Shown piece after piece: positions 19,783 through 29,076 of a stretch of DNA of 64,000 bases. Position numbers and translations under genes: made by a program. The notes beneath the pieces are model-generated. The model worked only from the letters and a program-made list of their open reading frames with translations. It had not been told where the DNA came from and ran no database searches. Source of the DNA: Thiohalorhabdus denitrificans (GTDB lineage: Bacteria; Pseudomonadota; Gammaproteobacteria; Thiohalorhabdales; Thiohalorhabdaceae); NCBI RefSeq assembly GCF_001399755.1, contig NZ_LJCP01000010.1:1-64000 (forward strand). Direction: 5' to 3'. Numbering within the stretch: position 1 is the stretch's first letter; each line of letters starts with the position of its first letter.

Positions 19783-22700
19783 GTCGTCCCGATCCGGAAG
19801 CCATTCTCGCCCCCCTGAAGTCCTTCCAGCGCCGCACGGTGGACCACGCCTTCCACCGCCTGTTCGAGGCGGAGGGCAGCACCCGGCGCTTCCTGGTGGC
19901 CGACGAGGTGGGCCTGGGCAAGACTCTGGTGGCGCGGGGCATCATCGCCCGGGGTCTGGACCATCTCTGGGATACCACCGACCGCATCGACGTTATCTAC
20001 ATCTGCAGCAACCAGAACATCGCCCGCTCCAACCTCCCCAAGCTGCAGGTGACAGGCCAGGCGGAGGATGCCGAGGCTCACGCCACCCGCCTGACCATGC
20101 TCGCCACGGAGATGGCGCCCGAGAAACGGCAGGCCGACGGAAAGGAGGGCTCCCTCCCCAAGGCGAATTTCGTCAGCTTCACCCCGGGTACCTCCTTCGA
20201 TTTGCGCAGCTCCGGCGGGAAATCCGAGGAGCGGCAGGTCCTGTACTGGCTGCTGGAGGAGGTGGTGCCGGCCAAAACGGGCCTGAAGAACCTGCTGCAA
20301 GGCTGGGTGGGCACGGAGCGCTGGCGCCAGGCCCTGCGCAGTTCCTGGCCCCTGGAGCCGGGCATCAAGGAGCGCTTCCAGCAGCGGGTCCAGGCCGACG
20401 AGCGGCTGCTCGGTGAACTGGAGGCGGCCATCGACCGCTGGTTCCTTCAGGGGCCGGAGGGATACCCCAACGGGGAGTACCCCGACGAGGCGCGCCGCAA
20501 GCGGGACCGCCTGACCGGGCAGTTGCGGCAACACCTCGCCGAGGTCTGCATCGAGGCGCTGGAGCCGGACCTGGTCATCCTGGACGAATTCCAGCGCTTC
20601 AAGACGCTGGTGAACCAGGACGAGGCCGGACCCGACGCGGCAGCGAAGCTGGCCCAGCGCTTGTTCCATACCCGCAATGCCCGGGGCGAGCCGGTCCACA
20701 CCCTGCTGCTTTCGGCCACGCCCTACAAGCTTTACACCGCGGACGCGGAAGAAGAAGACAATCACTACCGGGACTTCCTCGCCACCACCCGGTTCCTCCT
20801 GGATTACGACGAGGTGCGTGTGGCCGTCCTGGAGGAACGCCTCGCGGCCTTCGGCCGGGAGCTCAAGCGTGCTGCGAAAGGGCAAAGCCACGATGTGGTG
20901 GCTGCCAGGCAGGCGGCCGAGGAATGCTTGCAGGCCATCATGGCCCGGACCGAGCGGGTGGCGGCGAGCGACGAGCAAGACGCCATGGTGGAGGAGCACG
21001 GAACCGACCTGAGTCTCGCGCCGGGCGATGTGCGGCAGTATCTGGCCGCCGACGCCTGGTTCACCGCCGTGGGGGACCGAGACCCCATGGCCTACTGGAA
21101 GGCCGGCCCCTACCTCCCGCACTTCATGCAGGGATACAAGGTCAACGAGCGGGTGCGGGAGGCCCGGGAGGGACAGCCGGACAAGCTCAAGCGGGTGCTG
21201 GACAGCTATCCGGATGCCTTTCTGGACCGTAATGCGCTCGCCCGGTGGGAGCGGATGGATCCGAGCCACGCCAAGCTGCGCTCCATGGTCAATGAGCTGC
21301 TGGACACGGGCCTCTGGAAGCTGCTGTGGATGCCCCCCTCCCTGCCGTACTGGTCCCTCGGAGGTCCATTCCAGGGGCAGGACCATCGGACCAAGACGCT
21401 GCTGTTCTCCGCCTGGAACTTCGTGCCCGACGTGGTGAGCGGTGTGCTCAGCTACGAGGCTGAGCGGCGCATGACCGGCGGGGCCCTGAAAGACTACTGG
21501 GAGCAGCGCAGCCCCTTGCTGCGGCTCGGGGAACAGAACCGGACTCGCTCCCGCCACCGCCTGCTCTTGCTGCTCATGCCAAGCACCGTGCTCGCGGACT
21601 GCGCGCACCCTCTGGCAGCCCCGGAGGGTGCCGACGTACGGGGCTGGGTTCGGGGGCGGATCGAGGCGATGCTCGGGGAGCTGGACTGGCAGGCTGACCC
21701 GGCCGAAGAGCCGGATCCCCGCTGGGAGTACATGGCGCCCCTGCTGTTGGATCCCGGGCTTCGGGACTTCCTCCAGTATTGGGCATCTGCGTCTCCGGAA
21801 GAGACCGGGAAACCCAACCCCGATGTCCTCCCCGCGTACCTCCAGGACCTTTTGGAGCTGGATCCCGCTTCCTTGGGGCCACAGCCGGAGGGCTTGGCCG
21901 AGCATCTGACTGATTTGGCGCTGGGCGCACCGGGGGTCATAGCGACCCGTACCTTGGGTTCGGCCGCCCTGTCGGACCAAAAGCGACGGACCCTTGCCAC
22001 CCGGTTTGCCCAGGCCTACTGGAACCTGTTCAACCGGCCGGCGGTCATGTCACTGCTGGAGCAGCTGGAAGGCAGGGAAGGGGCCCTGGGCGAGCACGTC
22101 TACTGGCGGCGCGTTCTGCGCTACTGCATCGACGGGAACCTCCAGGCCGTCATGGACGAAACTTGGCACCTGGCCTGGGAGCAGCATGCCTGGTCCAAGG
22201 AAGCCCCGGCCGACAAGGTGGCCGAGGTCTGCGTGGAGGAATTGGCCGCGCGCATCGATCCGCGCCCGACGCGGGTCCATGCCCATTTTCTGCAGCCGGA
22301 TGGCAACGGGGGCCTCGAGCCCAACACGCTGCGCATCCGGACCACCTTCGCCCAGCGGTTCGGCGACCTCCGCACCGAGGAGGGGATGGTCAGCCAGGAC
22401 GCCATCCGGGCCGCCTTCAATAGCCCCTTTCGGCCCTTCGTGCTGACTAGCACCTCGGTGGGGCAGGAGGGGCTGGATTTCCATCCCTGGTGCCATCGCT
22501 TGGTCCATTGGAACCTCCCCGGGAACCCCGTGGATCTAGAGCAGCGGGAAGGCCGGATCCACCGCTACAAGGGCCACGCGGTGCGCCGAAACGTGGCCGA
22601 CCAATTTGGAAAGGATGCCAGAGCGGGGTGGGCGCCCGGGGCTGACCTCTGGGAACTTCTGTTTTCGGTGGCGGACCGGTCGGCCCGCGAAAAAGGGGCC

Positions 22701-22970
22701 AACGACTTGATTCCGTTCTGGATTGCTCCAGGGCCTTTCAAGGTGCAGCGCCATGTGCCGGCGCTCCCCTACACCCGGGAGGTGGAAGCTTTCCGCCGCC
22801 TGAAGCATCAGTTGGCTACCTACCGAGTGGTCTTCGGCCAGCCCAGGCAGGAAGAGCTTTTGACCATGCTGGGGGAGGCGGACGTATCCACCGAGCAGCT
22901 CAGTGAGTGGACAATCCAGCTCAGCCCCACACGGGCCCTTCTCAACCCCGGAAATATGGATTATCCATGA
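19779..22970 (+). CDS. Superfamily 2 helicase of the DUF6361/PLD module
   Basis: The 1063-residue ATPase begins at GTG in a four-base overlap with the PLD gene. Motif I is VADEVGLGKTLVARG (near residue 45), motif II is VILDEFQRFK (near 268; DEFQ in place of DEAH), then TLLLSATPYKLYT. The second lobe has TSVGQEGLDFHPWCHRLVHW (near 893) and DLEQREGRIHRYKGH, a SNF2-like motif VI. It lacks obvious extra domains. With DUF6361 and the PLD protein it likely forms a DNA-tracking nuclease complex. It is not a close copy of the first helicase at 5961, so the locus holds two different motor proteins. Confidence 0.85.
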   Translation: MSRPDPEAILAPLKSFQRRTVDHAFHRLFEAEGSTRRFLVADEVGLGKTLVARGIIARGLDHLWDTTDRIDVIYICSNQNIARSNLPKLQVTGQAEDAEAHATRLTMLATEMAPEKRQADGKEGSLPKANFVSFTPGTSFDLRSSGGKSEERQVLYWLLEEVVPAKTGLKNLLQGWVGTERWRQALRSSWPLEPGIKERFQQRVQADERLLGELEAAIDRWFLQGPEGYPNGEYPDEARRKRDRLTGQLRQHLAEVCIEALEPDLVILDEFQRFKTLVNQDEAGPDAAAKLAQRLFHTRNARGEPVHTLLLSATPYKLYTADAEEEDNHYRDFLATTRFLLDYDEVRVAVLEERLAAFGRELKRAAKGQSHDVVAARQAAEECLQAIMARTERVAASDEQDAMVEEHGTDLSLAPGDVRQYLAADAWFTAVGDRDPMAYWKAGPYLPHFMQGYKVNERVREAREGQPDKLKRVLDSYPDAFLDRNALARWERMDPSHAKLRSMVNELLDTGLWKLLWMPPSLPYWSLGGPFQGQDHRTKTLLFSAWNFVPDVVSGVLSYEAERRMTGGALKDYWEQRSPLLRLGEQNRTRSRHRLLLLLMPSTVLADCAHPLAAPEGADVRGWVRGRIEAMLGELDWQADPAEEPDPRWEYMAPLLLDPGLRDFLQYWASASPEETGKPNPDVLPAYLQDLLELDPASLGPQPEGLAEHLTDLALGAPGVIATRTLGSAALSDQKRRTLATRFAQAYWNLFNRPAVMSLLEQLEGREGALGEHVYWRRVLRYCIDGNLQAVMDETWHLAWEQHAWSKEAPADKVAEVCVEELAARIDPRPTRVHAHFLQPDGNGGLEPNTLRIRTTFAQRFGDLRTEEGMVSQDAIRAAFNSPFRPFVLTSTSVGQEGLDFHPWCHRLVHWNLPGNPVDLEQREGRIHRYKGHAVRRNVADQFGKDARAGWAPGADLWELLFSVADRSAREKGANDLIPFWIAPGPFKVQRHVPALPYTREVEAFRRLKHQLATYRVVFGQPRQEELLTMLGEADVSTEQLSEWTIQLSPTRALLNPGNMDYP

Positions 22971-23018
22971 TGGCCCCTCTCCCAGTGCCATAGTATAGGC
23001 GGCTGACGGCCGCAAAAC

Positions 23019-23040
23019 GGCTTCTCGACGCCGCAAATGG
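23019..23040 (+). repeat. Copy 1 of a dispersed 22-bp repeat
   Basis: This 22-bp stretch, containing CTCGACGCCGCAAATGG, recurs at 37595-37616 with one mismatch. Weaker similarity continues after it (CGCC then GGCG) and again about 50 bases on (AAACCAGCC then TTGCGC). The second copy sits exactly at the 5' edge of the group II intron remnant, so the repeat could be the intron's target sequence or the edge of an older intron-related element. It lies in a 200-bp gap with no gene. Confidence 0.7.
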
Positions 23041-23173
23041 TATTCGCCGAGCGTCTAGGGATGCGAGCAGGCCGTCGGGGAAAAACCAGCCAAACGTTGC
23101 GCAAAAAGCTGATCTGCCCCCGGATCCTTGCTAAGCGGAATCGCTTTTTTGGGAAGCCAGGCGAGAGGATGCC

Positions 23174-23890
23174 TTGAAAAACCAATATTTCGGCGACGTC
23201 AACGACTACCGCAAGTACAGCCTTTTACGAACCCTATCAGAGCCAGGACTTGGCCAAATGCTGGTTACATGGATGATGACCCCGGACGATCAGGGAGCAG
23301 ATGGCCAAAAGCGGGACTATCTGACCAAGCCGGATAAATGGCGAGGCTATGATCCCGCGCTTTTCGACACTTTGGCAGCCCGATTGGGGGAACCTTCTCC
23401 TGAACCTCCCAACGTGGCCATGATCGAGCAGTCCGGGTTGTTAGGTTCGGCGGTTTTCTATCCAGCCATGGTCCCAGACGACTCCCAACAGCGCGCGAAA
23501 TGGTTTTCCAATTTGCTTGGATGGGCAAGATCAGCCGACCTGGTTTTCCTAGATCCGGACAACGGGCTGGAAGTTCCCTCCTGCCCGGTCGGAAGGAAGG
23601 GCTCGTCCAAATACCTAGGCTGGTCGGAGGTCGACCGACTCTGGGATACCGGTAGCTCTTTGCTGATCTACCAGCATTTCCCGCGGGAGGAGCGGGAGAC
23701 CTTTGCCGAACGCTTGGCACAGAACCTGCGCGGGCGAACAGGGGCACCTTTGGTCGAGGCCATACGAACTCCCCATGTCTTGTTCATCCTCCTAGGCCAG
23801 AGTCGTCACGGATCACCTTTGGAAGCTGGCTTGGCGGACCTTACAAATCGATGGGGGGATCAGTTCCAACGAATGGGCGTAGGGGGTTGA
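23174..23890 (+). CDS. Conserved hypothetical protein with DPDNGLE motif
   Basis: A 238-residue protein starting at TTG (MKNQYFGDVNDYRKYSLL), with GAGAGGA nine bases upstream. Distinct blocks are SADLVFLDPDNGLEV and KGSSKYLGWSEVDRLW, then SLLIYQHFPREERE. The DPDNG block after a hydrophobic strand resembles motif IV of Rossmann-fold methyltransferases, but no SAM-binding glycine motif is clear, so enzymatic activity cannot be claimed. I recognise the pattern as a conserved family without an assigned function that is often met in mobile regions. It stands alone, downstream of the defence locus. Confidence 0.6.
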   Translation: MKNQYFGDVNDYRKYSLLRTLSEPGLGQMLVTWMMTPDDQGADGQKRDYLTKPDKWRGYDPALFDTLAARLGEPSPEPPNVAMIEQSGLLGSAVFYPAMVPDDSQQRAKWFSNLLGWARSADLVFLDPDNGLEVPSCPVGRKGSSKYLGWSEVDRLWDTGSSLLIYQHFPREERETFAERLAQNLRGRTGAPLVEAIRTPHVLFILLGQSRHGSPLEAGLADLTNRWGDQFQRMGVGG

Positions 23891-23918
23891 GTAGCTGGGG
23901 TACACCGCCTCCAGTGCC

Positions 23919-24050
23919 CAGCTGGAGGGGCCCGATAGCATTTTTCAGGCGGCTCGGGCGCGGGCCCGCGGTTGCCGCAACCAGCGGACCTTCATCACCC
24001 TGATTTTTCTGCTGGCGCCGCGCATCGGCGAAGTGGAAAGATCCCTTTAG
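23919..24050 (+). pseudogene. ISL3-like transposase C-terminal fragment
   Basis: The frame reads QLEGPDSIFQAARARARGCR, then NQRTFITLIFLLAPRIGEVE and a TAG stop. The pattern QAA(K/R)xxARGxRxxxxFIT..(Y/F)L is typical of the very end of ISL3-family transposases. There is no start codon and no catalytic domain, so only the tail of a lost element remains. Confidence 0.5.
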
Positions 24051-24074
24051 CGCGTCGAAGGGCCCTTTGTGGGC

Positions 24075-25169
24075 TCACTCCCCAGGATAACGGGCCCAGT
24101 AGTAATCGTTGACCTCCTGATCTCCGTACTCGCTGACTCCCCAGTTCGGAAATTCATGAAGATCTTCGGCCATGGCCGAAATGGCCTCGCGTAGCTCCAA
24201 GGCTTCCAGCCACCGTTCCGGGATGGCCTCCTCTCCGTAGAGGGCGCCGGCCAGGTTGCCGGTTATCGCGCCGGTGGAGTCGCTGTCGCCGTCGTGGTTG
24301 ACGGCGAGGGTCACGGCCTCCTCCAGGGTCGTCGTGGATAGGACGCTATATAGCGCGATCCCCAGGGCCTCCTCGGCGATCCAGCCCTGGCCCAGCTCCG
24401 GAAGAGATTGGGGATCGCCGGGATTGGTGACCGCAAGGCGTTCCGCGTGCTCCACAGCGGCTGTTGTTTCCTCGTGGTTACGGTGCTCCCGTAGTTCCTT
24501 CTTAGCGCCGGCTATCGCTACCTGGAGATCCTCCCCCCGCGCCAGTTCGGCGACCACCACTGCCAGGAAGCCCGCGGCGAGCTGGCCGGTGGGATGGCCA
24601 TGCGTGATCCCGGCGATCTCCGCAGCCGTGTTAAAGGCGTTGGCCGTCCGCTTGCCATCCACACCCGCCCAGTTGGCGTAGTAGAGCCCCACCGGGGCCA
24701 CGCGCATCACGGCCCCGCAACCCTTGCTGTGGTTGTCCGCCCCGTCCCCGAGCTCCTGCAGGGCGGCCAGAGCCTGGATGCAGGTGTTGCCCGGGGCGCG
24801 GCGGGCAAACAACTCTGGATGTTGGATCAGCCAGCCGTCGGATTCGCATCGGGCCCGGGGCTCAACGCCCTGGGTCCTGAGCCAGCGCAGGTAGGCATAG
24901 GCCGTCACGCCCGGGTAGGTGGTGATGCCTCGCATGCAGCCCCGCACATGGGCGCGAAGCATTCCCTCGGCGGTGAACAGGGTCATCTGGGTATCGTCGG
25001 TGATGGCGCCAATCCGCCCGAAGGCCGGGGCCAGGTCCCGGATCCCACCGGGACCGTACTCGGCCAGGATGGACTGACGACTATAGAACTCCACCGGCGC
25101 CCCGAGGGCATCTCCTACAGCGCCACCGAGCAGGCAGCCGCGATACAGGCTTCGGTCCTGATTTTTCAA
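24075..25169 (-). CDS. ADP-ribosylglycohydrolase family protein
   Basis: This 364-residue enzyme carries the family's metal-binding blocks: GCLLGGAVGDALGAPVEFYS near the start, RIGAITDDTQMTLFTAEGM near residue 52, and NHDGDSDSTGAITGNLAGAL near residue 288. These Asp/Thr residues bind two magnesium ions and remove ADP-ribose from proteins or nucleic acids in DraG-like enzymes. The start is a TTG with AAAGGGAT upstream. In defence islands such enzymes can act as antitoxins to ADP-ribosyltransferases, but no transferase is adjacent here. It points away from the main defence locus and appears to be transcribed alone. Confidence 0.85.
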   Translation of the reverse strand: MKNQDRSLYRGCLLGGAVGDALGAPVEFYSRQSILAEYGPGGIRDLAPAFGRIGAITDDTQMTLFTAEGMLRAHVRGCMRGITTYPGVTAYAYLRWLRTQGVEPRARCESDGWLIQHPELFARRAPGNTCIQALAALQELGDGADNHSKGCGAVMRVAPVGLYYANWAGVDGKRTANAFNTAAEIAGITHGHPTGQLAAGFLAVVVAELARGEDLQVAIAGAKKELREHRNHEETTAAVEHAERLAVTNPGDPQSLPELGQGWIAEEALGIALYSVLSTTTLEEAVTLAVNHDGDSDSTGAITGNLAGALYGEEAIPERWLEALELREAISAMAEDLHEFPNWGVSEYGDQEVNDYYWARYPGE

Positions 25170-25274
25170 TCACTATCCCTTTTAAAGTTCTGGGGGGCCG
25201 TGGCCCAGCAAGGAGGTCCAGATTCAGTGCCTGGCCATAGCCTGATGAATGGTGTTCCGGCCGGGCCCGTGGTT

Positions 25275-25361
25275 GGGAGGCCAATGGAAAACGCCTACAT
25301 CCAGAGGTTCAGCGGCTATTGCCAGGACAACTTGTTATACATTTTCTATGTAAGCATATAG
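25275..25361 (+). pseudogene. IS3-family OrfB relic
   Basis: The frame GRPMENAYIQRFSGYCQDNL matches the conserved G-(K/R)-P-x-(E/Q)-N-A-(F/Y)-(I/L)-E-(R/S)-F region near the last catalytic Glu of IS3-type OrfB transposases. Gln stands where that Glu should be, and the frame ends 10 residues later. It is a scrap of an old insertion sequence in the gap between two minus-strand genes. Confidence 0.5.
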
Positions 25362-26108
25362 GCGCCCTGGTTTCCGGACGCTAAGTAGCAACACTTTGAC
25401 TTTGGGTTCGCGGGCCATGCCCTTAAGGAATTCAGCCACGCGTGATTTGGTTTTTGCCCCTGATCCCTTGGCTTTCTGAGAGGGTAGAAGATTTTTGTTG
25501 AGGATTAGCTCCCCAAATCTGTCCCATAATTCACGTCGGATATCAGAGGCCCCCTCCCTCCAAGCATCATCAATCACGTCCAATGCTTCAGAGGGCGCGA
25601 CACCCTTTAGGCATAAAACGTTACAGGGATAATGCCCGTAGCTTGCGGGCTCCATGTTGGGGTGCTGTACCCAAGGGTCCCCGGCCAATTGAAAGCCAGG
25701 GGGAGTTACCTGGGCGGGATCGAAGGCTACTGGGGCCGCTTGGTCGCGTGGGAGGCGCTTCGCATGTTTCCAGGCGTCCCCGAATCGCTCCGGAAGATCT
25801 GGGAAACAGTCCAGATGGATGACCTCAGTAAGACCGTCGGAGCCATTACGTCCTACTGGCGGTTTGGAAGCACCACATGCTGGACAAATTCGGGAGTCAC
25901 CAGTCGTGGGGTAGTTAGCCAAAATGGATTGCTCAAGAAGCCTGGGGTCCTCGATAAGGTAATTTTCCTCAAATGAATTGAACCGCATCCGCCAACCGCT
26001 GCGTTCATGGTCCTGAACCCGCGTAATCCGGGCTGCTACCCCAACCTTTGCCCAGCTTCCCTCCGGAGATGTTGTTTCCACTAGATAAACGAATCCTGGA
26101 TGGCTCAT
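25335..26108 (-). CDS. GIY-YIG-like (T5orf172/MUG113 type) protein
   Basis: The N-terminal 110 residues of this 257-residue protein fit the T5orf172/MUG113 variant of GIY-YIG nucleases: GFVYLVETTSPEGSWAKVGV, then an arginine (ITRVQDHERSG) and YLIEDPRLLEQSILANY, with GLTEVIHLD at the end of the domain. Two Cys pairs (RICPACG) lie inside and may bind zinc. The C-terminal 140 residues have no recognised domain and end in a basic tail. It may cut or bind DNA. An inverted repeat (26112-26146) sits directly before the start codon and could control it. Confidence 0.6.
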   Translation of the reverse strand: MSHPGFVYLVETTSPEGSWAKVGVAARITRVQDHERSGWRMRFNSFEENYLIEDPRLLEQSILANYPTTGDSRICPACGASKPPVGRNGSDGLTEVIHLDCFPDLPERFGDAWKHAKRLPRDQAAPVAFDPAQVTPPGFQLAGDPWVQHPNMEPASYGHYPCNVLCLKGVAPSEALDVIDDAWREGASDIRRELWDRFGELILNKNLLPSQKAKGSGAKTKSRVAEFLKGMAREPKVKVLLLSVRKPGRLYAYIENV

Positions 26109-26111
26109 GGT

Positions 26112-26146
26112 GGGTACCCCTGTCTTTTTTCGAAGACAGAGTACCC
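26112..26146. promoter_or_regulatory. Inverted repeat in front of the GIY-YIG-like gene
   Basis: GGGTACCCCTGTCTT and AAGACAGAGTACCC pair with a single bulge around a TTTTCG loop. The hairpin lies three bases upstream of the minus-strand start codon, so in RNA it would cover the ribosome-binding region, while in DNA it could be an operator. It is the strongest regulatory candidate in this gap. Confidence 0.5.
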
Positions 26147-26378
26147 GGACAGTGGGTTGGTGATAAGGGTAGCCGGGACATCTGGAAGTCCCGCCCTGGT
26201 GCGGGGCTGGGCTGTGTCATTAGCCCGACAGTTCGTTGCGGACACCCGGCTAGAAGAATAGTGCCAAAAAGGGCTATTTTGGTCGTCTTCACCAAGAGGG
26301 CTGGAGTTGTGGGCTTCCCTCGTGTTTGCCAGCAGCCTGGCCTAGGCCCGAGGCAACAAAGAAACCTTAATGGTCGTT

Positions 26379-26397
26379 TGCGACAAGCGTTGTCGCA
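26379..26397. promoter_or_regulatory. Perfect dyad TGCGACAA-GCG-TTGTCGCA
   Basis: An 8-bp perfect inverted repeat with a 3-bp spacer lies about 90 bp before the NERD-helicase start. The position and symmetry suit a repressor operator. Its GACAA/TTGTC core recurs near other island promoters (37145, 55461, 56515). The remaining 26147-26378 shows no gene. Confidence 0.5.
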
Positions 26398-26485
26398 GTC
26401 CTGGAGAAAATAACAAGCCTGTCCGTCAAGGTTGTCTTCCGGGGCCGGGTCCGGTACCCATGGGGCCCCACCAAGGAGGCGCCCC

Positions 26486-28140
26486 GTGGCCTATCTCATT
26501 CCCTCGGACCTCACCGACCTGGGCCTGGAGGATATCCACCCCGGAGAGTCCGCCACTCTTCGCATCCTTCGGGACAAGCTGCCAAGCCGCTACACCGCCT
26601 TCCACAGTGTCCATTGGTCCCACGGATACGGGAGCAAGCCCGTCTTCGGGGAGATCGATTTCGTCGTCGCCAATAACGACGGCGAGGTCCTGTTGATCGA
26701 GCAGAAGAATGGGCCGCTTACCGAGGATGGGCAGGGGTTTGGAAGGAGCACGGGGAGTCGCGGAAGAACCCGGTGCGGCAGATTCGCCGGGCCCAGGAAC
26801 AGGTCCTGCAGAAATTCCAGCGGATGCACGGCAAGCAGGGGAAGCTGGAAACCGGGGTGATTGTTTATTGCCCCGATCATCGGGTGGCCGACCTGAATGC
26901 GGTGGGTCTGGACGCGGAACGGGTGGTGGACGCCTCTCAGGCCGACCAATTGGTGGAGCGGATCCAGCACCTTTTGTCGGGCCGGTCGGAGATCCGCTCG
27001 GCCCAGGGGCGCCGGGTCCATGAGTTCTTCCGGCATACCTTCGAGATCGTCCCCGACATCCACGCCCACATCGGTTACCACCAGGAGACCTTCACCCGGC
27101 TGAGCGGTGGGTTGGCGGAGGTGCTGGACCGCATCGAGATGTCCCCGCTGCGGTTGCGTTTGAAAGGGGCGGCGGGGTCGGGCAAATCCCAGGTGGCCGG
27201 CCATTTCTACCGGCAGGCCCTGGCCGAGGGCCGCAAACCCATGCTGGTCTGCTTCAACCGGCCCCTGGCCAACCAGCTCAGCCAGCGGTTGCCCGAGGGC
27301 GGTCGGGTGAGCACCTGGCACCAGCTGCTCGCGGACTTTTTGGAGGCTCAGGGAGACCGGCCGGATTTCCAGCAGGTCAATCGGGATCCGGAGTTCTGGG
27401 ACAAGCTGATGGAACGGGTTCTGGAGTTCGAGGTGGCCCCAGAATGGCAGTTCGATCCGGTGATCGTGGACGAGGGGCAGGACTTCAAGGAGGAATGGTT
27501 CGAGGGGCTGCAGCTGTTCGCGGCCGGGGATGCGGACATGCTCTGGATGGAGGATCCCGACCAGAACGTGCGCGCCAACCGGGAGGTCGGTCTCCCGGGT
27601 TTCGTCGGGTACCGCAGCCCGGAGAACTACCGGACGCCGGATTCCATCGCCCGGTTCATCCAGAACAGCCTCGATTTTGACTTCACCGCCGCCAATCCCC
27701 TGCCGGGATTGGGCGTGCGGGTGTCCGCCTTCACCGACGCCGCGGACCAACAGAAGCGGCTCGCCCACCGCCTCCAAGAGCTGGTCCGGATGGGCTTTGC
27801 CAAGGACGAGATCGTAATCCTGACCGTCCGGGGGATGGGCTCCTGCCCCCTGTGGCCGGTGGATACCCTGGGAAGCTTCCGCCTGTCCCGCTTTACCGGG
27901 GAATACGACGCGGAGGACCGCCAGGTCATGTCCGAAGGCGATATCCGCCTGGAGACCGTAGGGCGGTTCAAGGGACAGCAGGCCCCGGCGGCGATCCTCA
28001 CGGATGTTGACCCCCGTGCCGACCGGCTGACGGAAGATCTGGAACGAATCTATACCGGCATGACCCGGGCCACGGTACGCCTGGAGATGCTGGTGGCCGA
28101 GGCCAATCCCGAAAACCAACGGTTCATGGAGGCCAGCTAA
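26486..28140 (+). pseudogene. NERD-domain UvrD-like helicase, frameshifted
   Basis: The GTG start has CAAGGAGG upstream. The first 85 residues form a nuclease-related NERD domain (FGEIDFVVANNDGEVLLIEQ then KNGPL). At the G-run near 26736-26740 the frame breaks; restoring one base gives GVWKEHGESRKNPVRQIRRA and the reading continues to 28140. The second part is a UvrD/PcrA-type helicase: LRLKGAAGSGKSQVAGHFY (motif I), FDPVIVDEGQDFKEEW (motif II) and IYTGMTRATVRLEML (motif VI). The fused length of about 550 residues is normal for NERD helicases, so a single-base loss is the likely lesion. A sequencing error in the homopolymer cannot be excluded. The HD-domain gene follows four bases after the stop. 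Confidence 0.8.
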
Positions 28141-28144
28141 CCCG

Positions 28145-28732
28145 ATGGCACCCCCCCAAGAAGCCTTCCAACCCCTGAGCGAGCGGTTCGACCGGGCGCT
28201 CGCACTGGCCAGCGAGCGCCACCGCGACCACAACCGCAAGGGGACCGCCATCCCCTACATCAGCCACCTGATGGCGGTGTCCGCATTGGTCCTGGAGAAC
28301 GGCGGCGACGAGGACGAGGCCATTGCCGGGCTGCTCCACGACCTGGTGGAGGATACCGATACAACCGTCGAAGAGATCCGCGAGCGCTTCGGAGACAAGG
28401 TGGCCGGCATCGTGGACGCCTGCAGCGACGCCGACACCCAGCCCAAGCCGCCGTGGCGCGAGCGCAAGGAGGCCTACATCGCCCATCTTCGCGATTCTCC
28501 CGAGCCCGTTCAGCGGGTGTCCGCGGCGGACAAGCTCCACAACGCCCGCTCGTTGCTCGCGGATTACCGGGACCAGGGGGAAGCGCTCTGGGAGCGGTTC
28601 AATGCGGGACCGGAGGACACCTTGTGGTTTTATAGAGGGGTGCTCGACACCCTGGATGCCCGGGCCCTGCCGGGGCTTACCGGGGAGCTGGATCGGGTGC
28701 TTGGTACGCTCGAATCCCTGAGGGAGGGTTGA
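28145..28732 (+). CDS. HD-domain phosphohydrolase (RelA/SpoT-like HD)
   Basis: The 195-residue protein shows the metal-dependent HD phosphohydrolase pattern: IPYISHLMAVSALVLENGG (first His), AGLLHDLVEDTDTT (the HD pair) and QRVSAADKLHNARSLLAD (the final Asp). This is the arrangement of the hydrolase half of RelA/SpoT and of small alarmone hydrolases; no synthetase domain is present. It would remove phosphates from nucleotides such as (p)ppGpp or a defence signal. The gene starts four bases after the NERD-helicase stop, so the two were one operon, and a nucleotide-based role in that module is plausible. Confidence 0.8.
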   Translation: MAPPQEAFQPLSERFDRALALASERHRDHNRKGTAIPYISHLMAVSALVLENGGDEDEAIAGLLHDLVEDTDTTVEEIRERFGDKVAGIVDACSDADTQPKPPWRERKEAYIAHLRDSPEPVQRVSAADKLHNARSLLADYRDQGEALWERFNAGPEDTLWFYRGVLDTLDARALPGLTGELDRVLGTLESLREG

Positions 28733-29076
28733 ATGAAGCCTGGTGGGGTCTGAAAAACAAGCGGAATACGCTGCTTTTCCACGGTTCCGCCAAGCCCCCG
28801 AGAGATATCACTGCCCTTCTGAGGGGACGAATCCTGTCCCGGAGGGGAAGGTGGACGGCGGAGGCGGGGCCCGAAAGGCCTGTGGTGGGCATCCTTCCGC
28901 AGATTCCGGGGGCAGGGAAAATGCGAACTCTTCGGGGCGCGATTTTTAGCCGGATGGCGCCATCCGGGGCCACCTGATCCAGGATGGGGCGATGCAGGTT
29001 CGGCCGGGTACAGATGGCGCCACTCCGAAGGCCCGGAGGGTAGTCCGGGGTCCTGTTCCGGTTTGCGGGTCCTCCG
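28733..29076. repeat. Intergenic segment with TGGCGCCA palindromes
   Basis: No gene is visible. The notable feature is the 18-bp perfect palindrome CCGGATGGCGCCATCCGG at 28950-28967 and another ATGGCGCCA at 29014-29022. The same core recurs on the far side of the recombinase gene at 31361-31495. They may be protein-binding sites for the recombinase or the nearby antitoxin. Confidence 0.6.

Noticed and set aside
19296-21980. Very long minus-strand reading frame opposite the PLD and helicase genes
   Set aside because: It is the antisense shadow of GC-rich codons in two well-supported plus-strand genes; its translation has no known motif and no ribosome-binding site.
26590-28251. Long minus-strand reading frame opposite the NERD-UvrD helicase
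   Set aside because: The plus strand carries clear NERD and UvrD motifs; the minus translation is shadow sequence.
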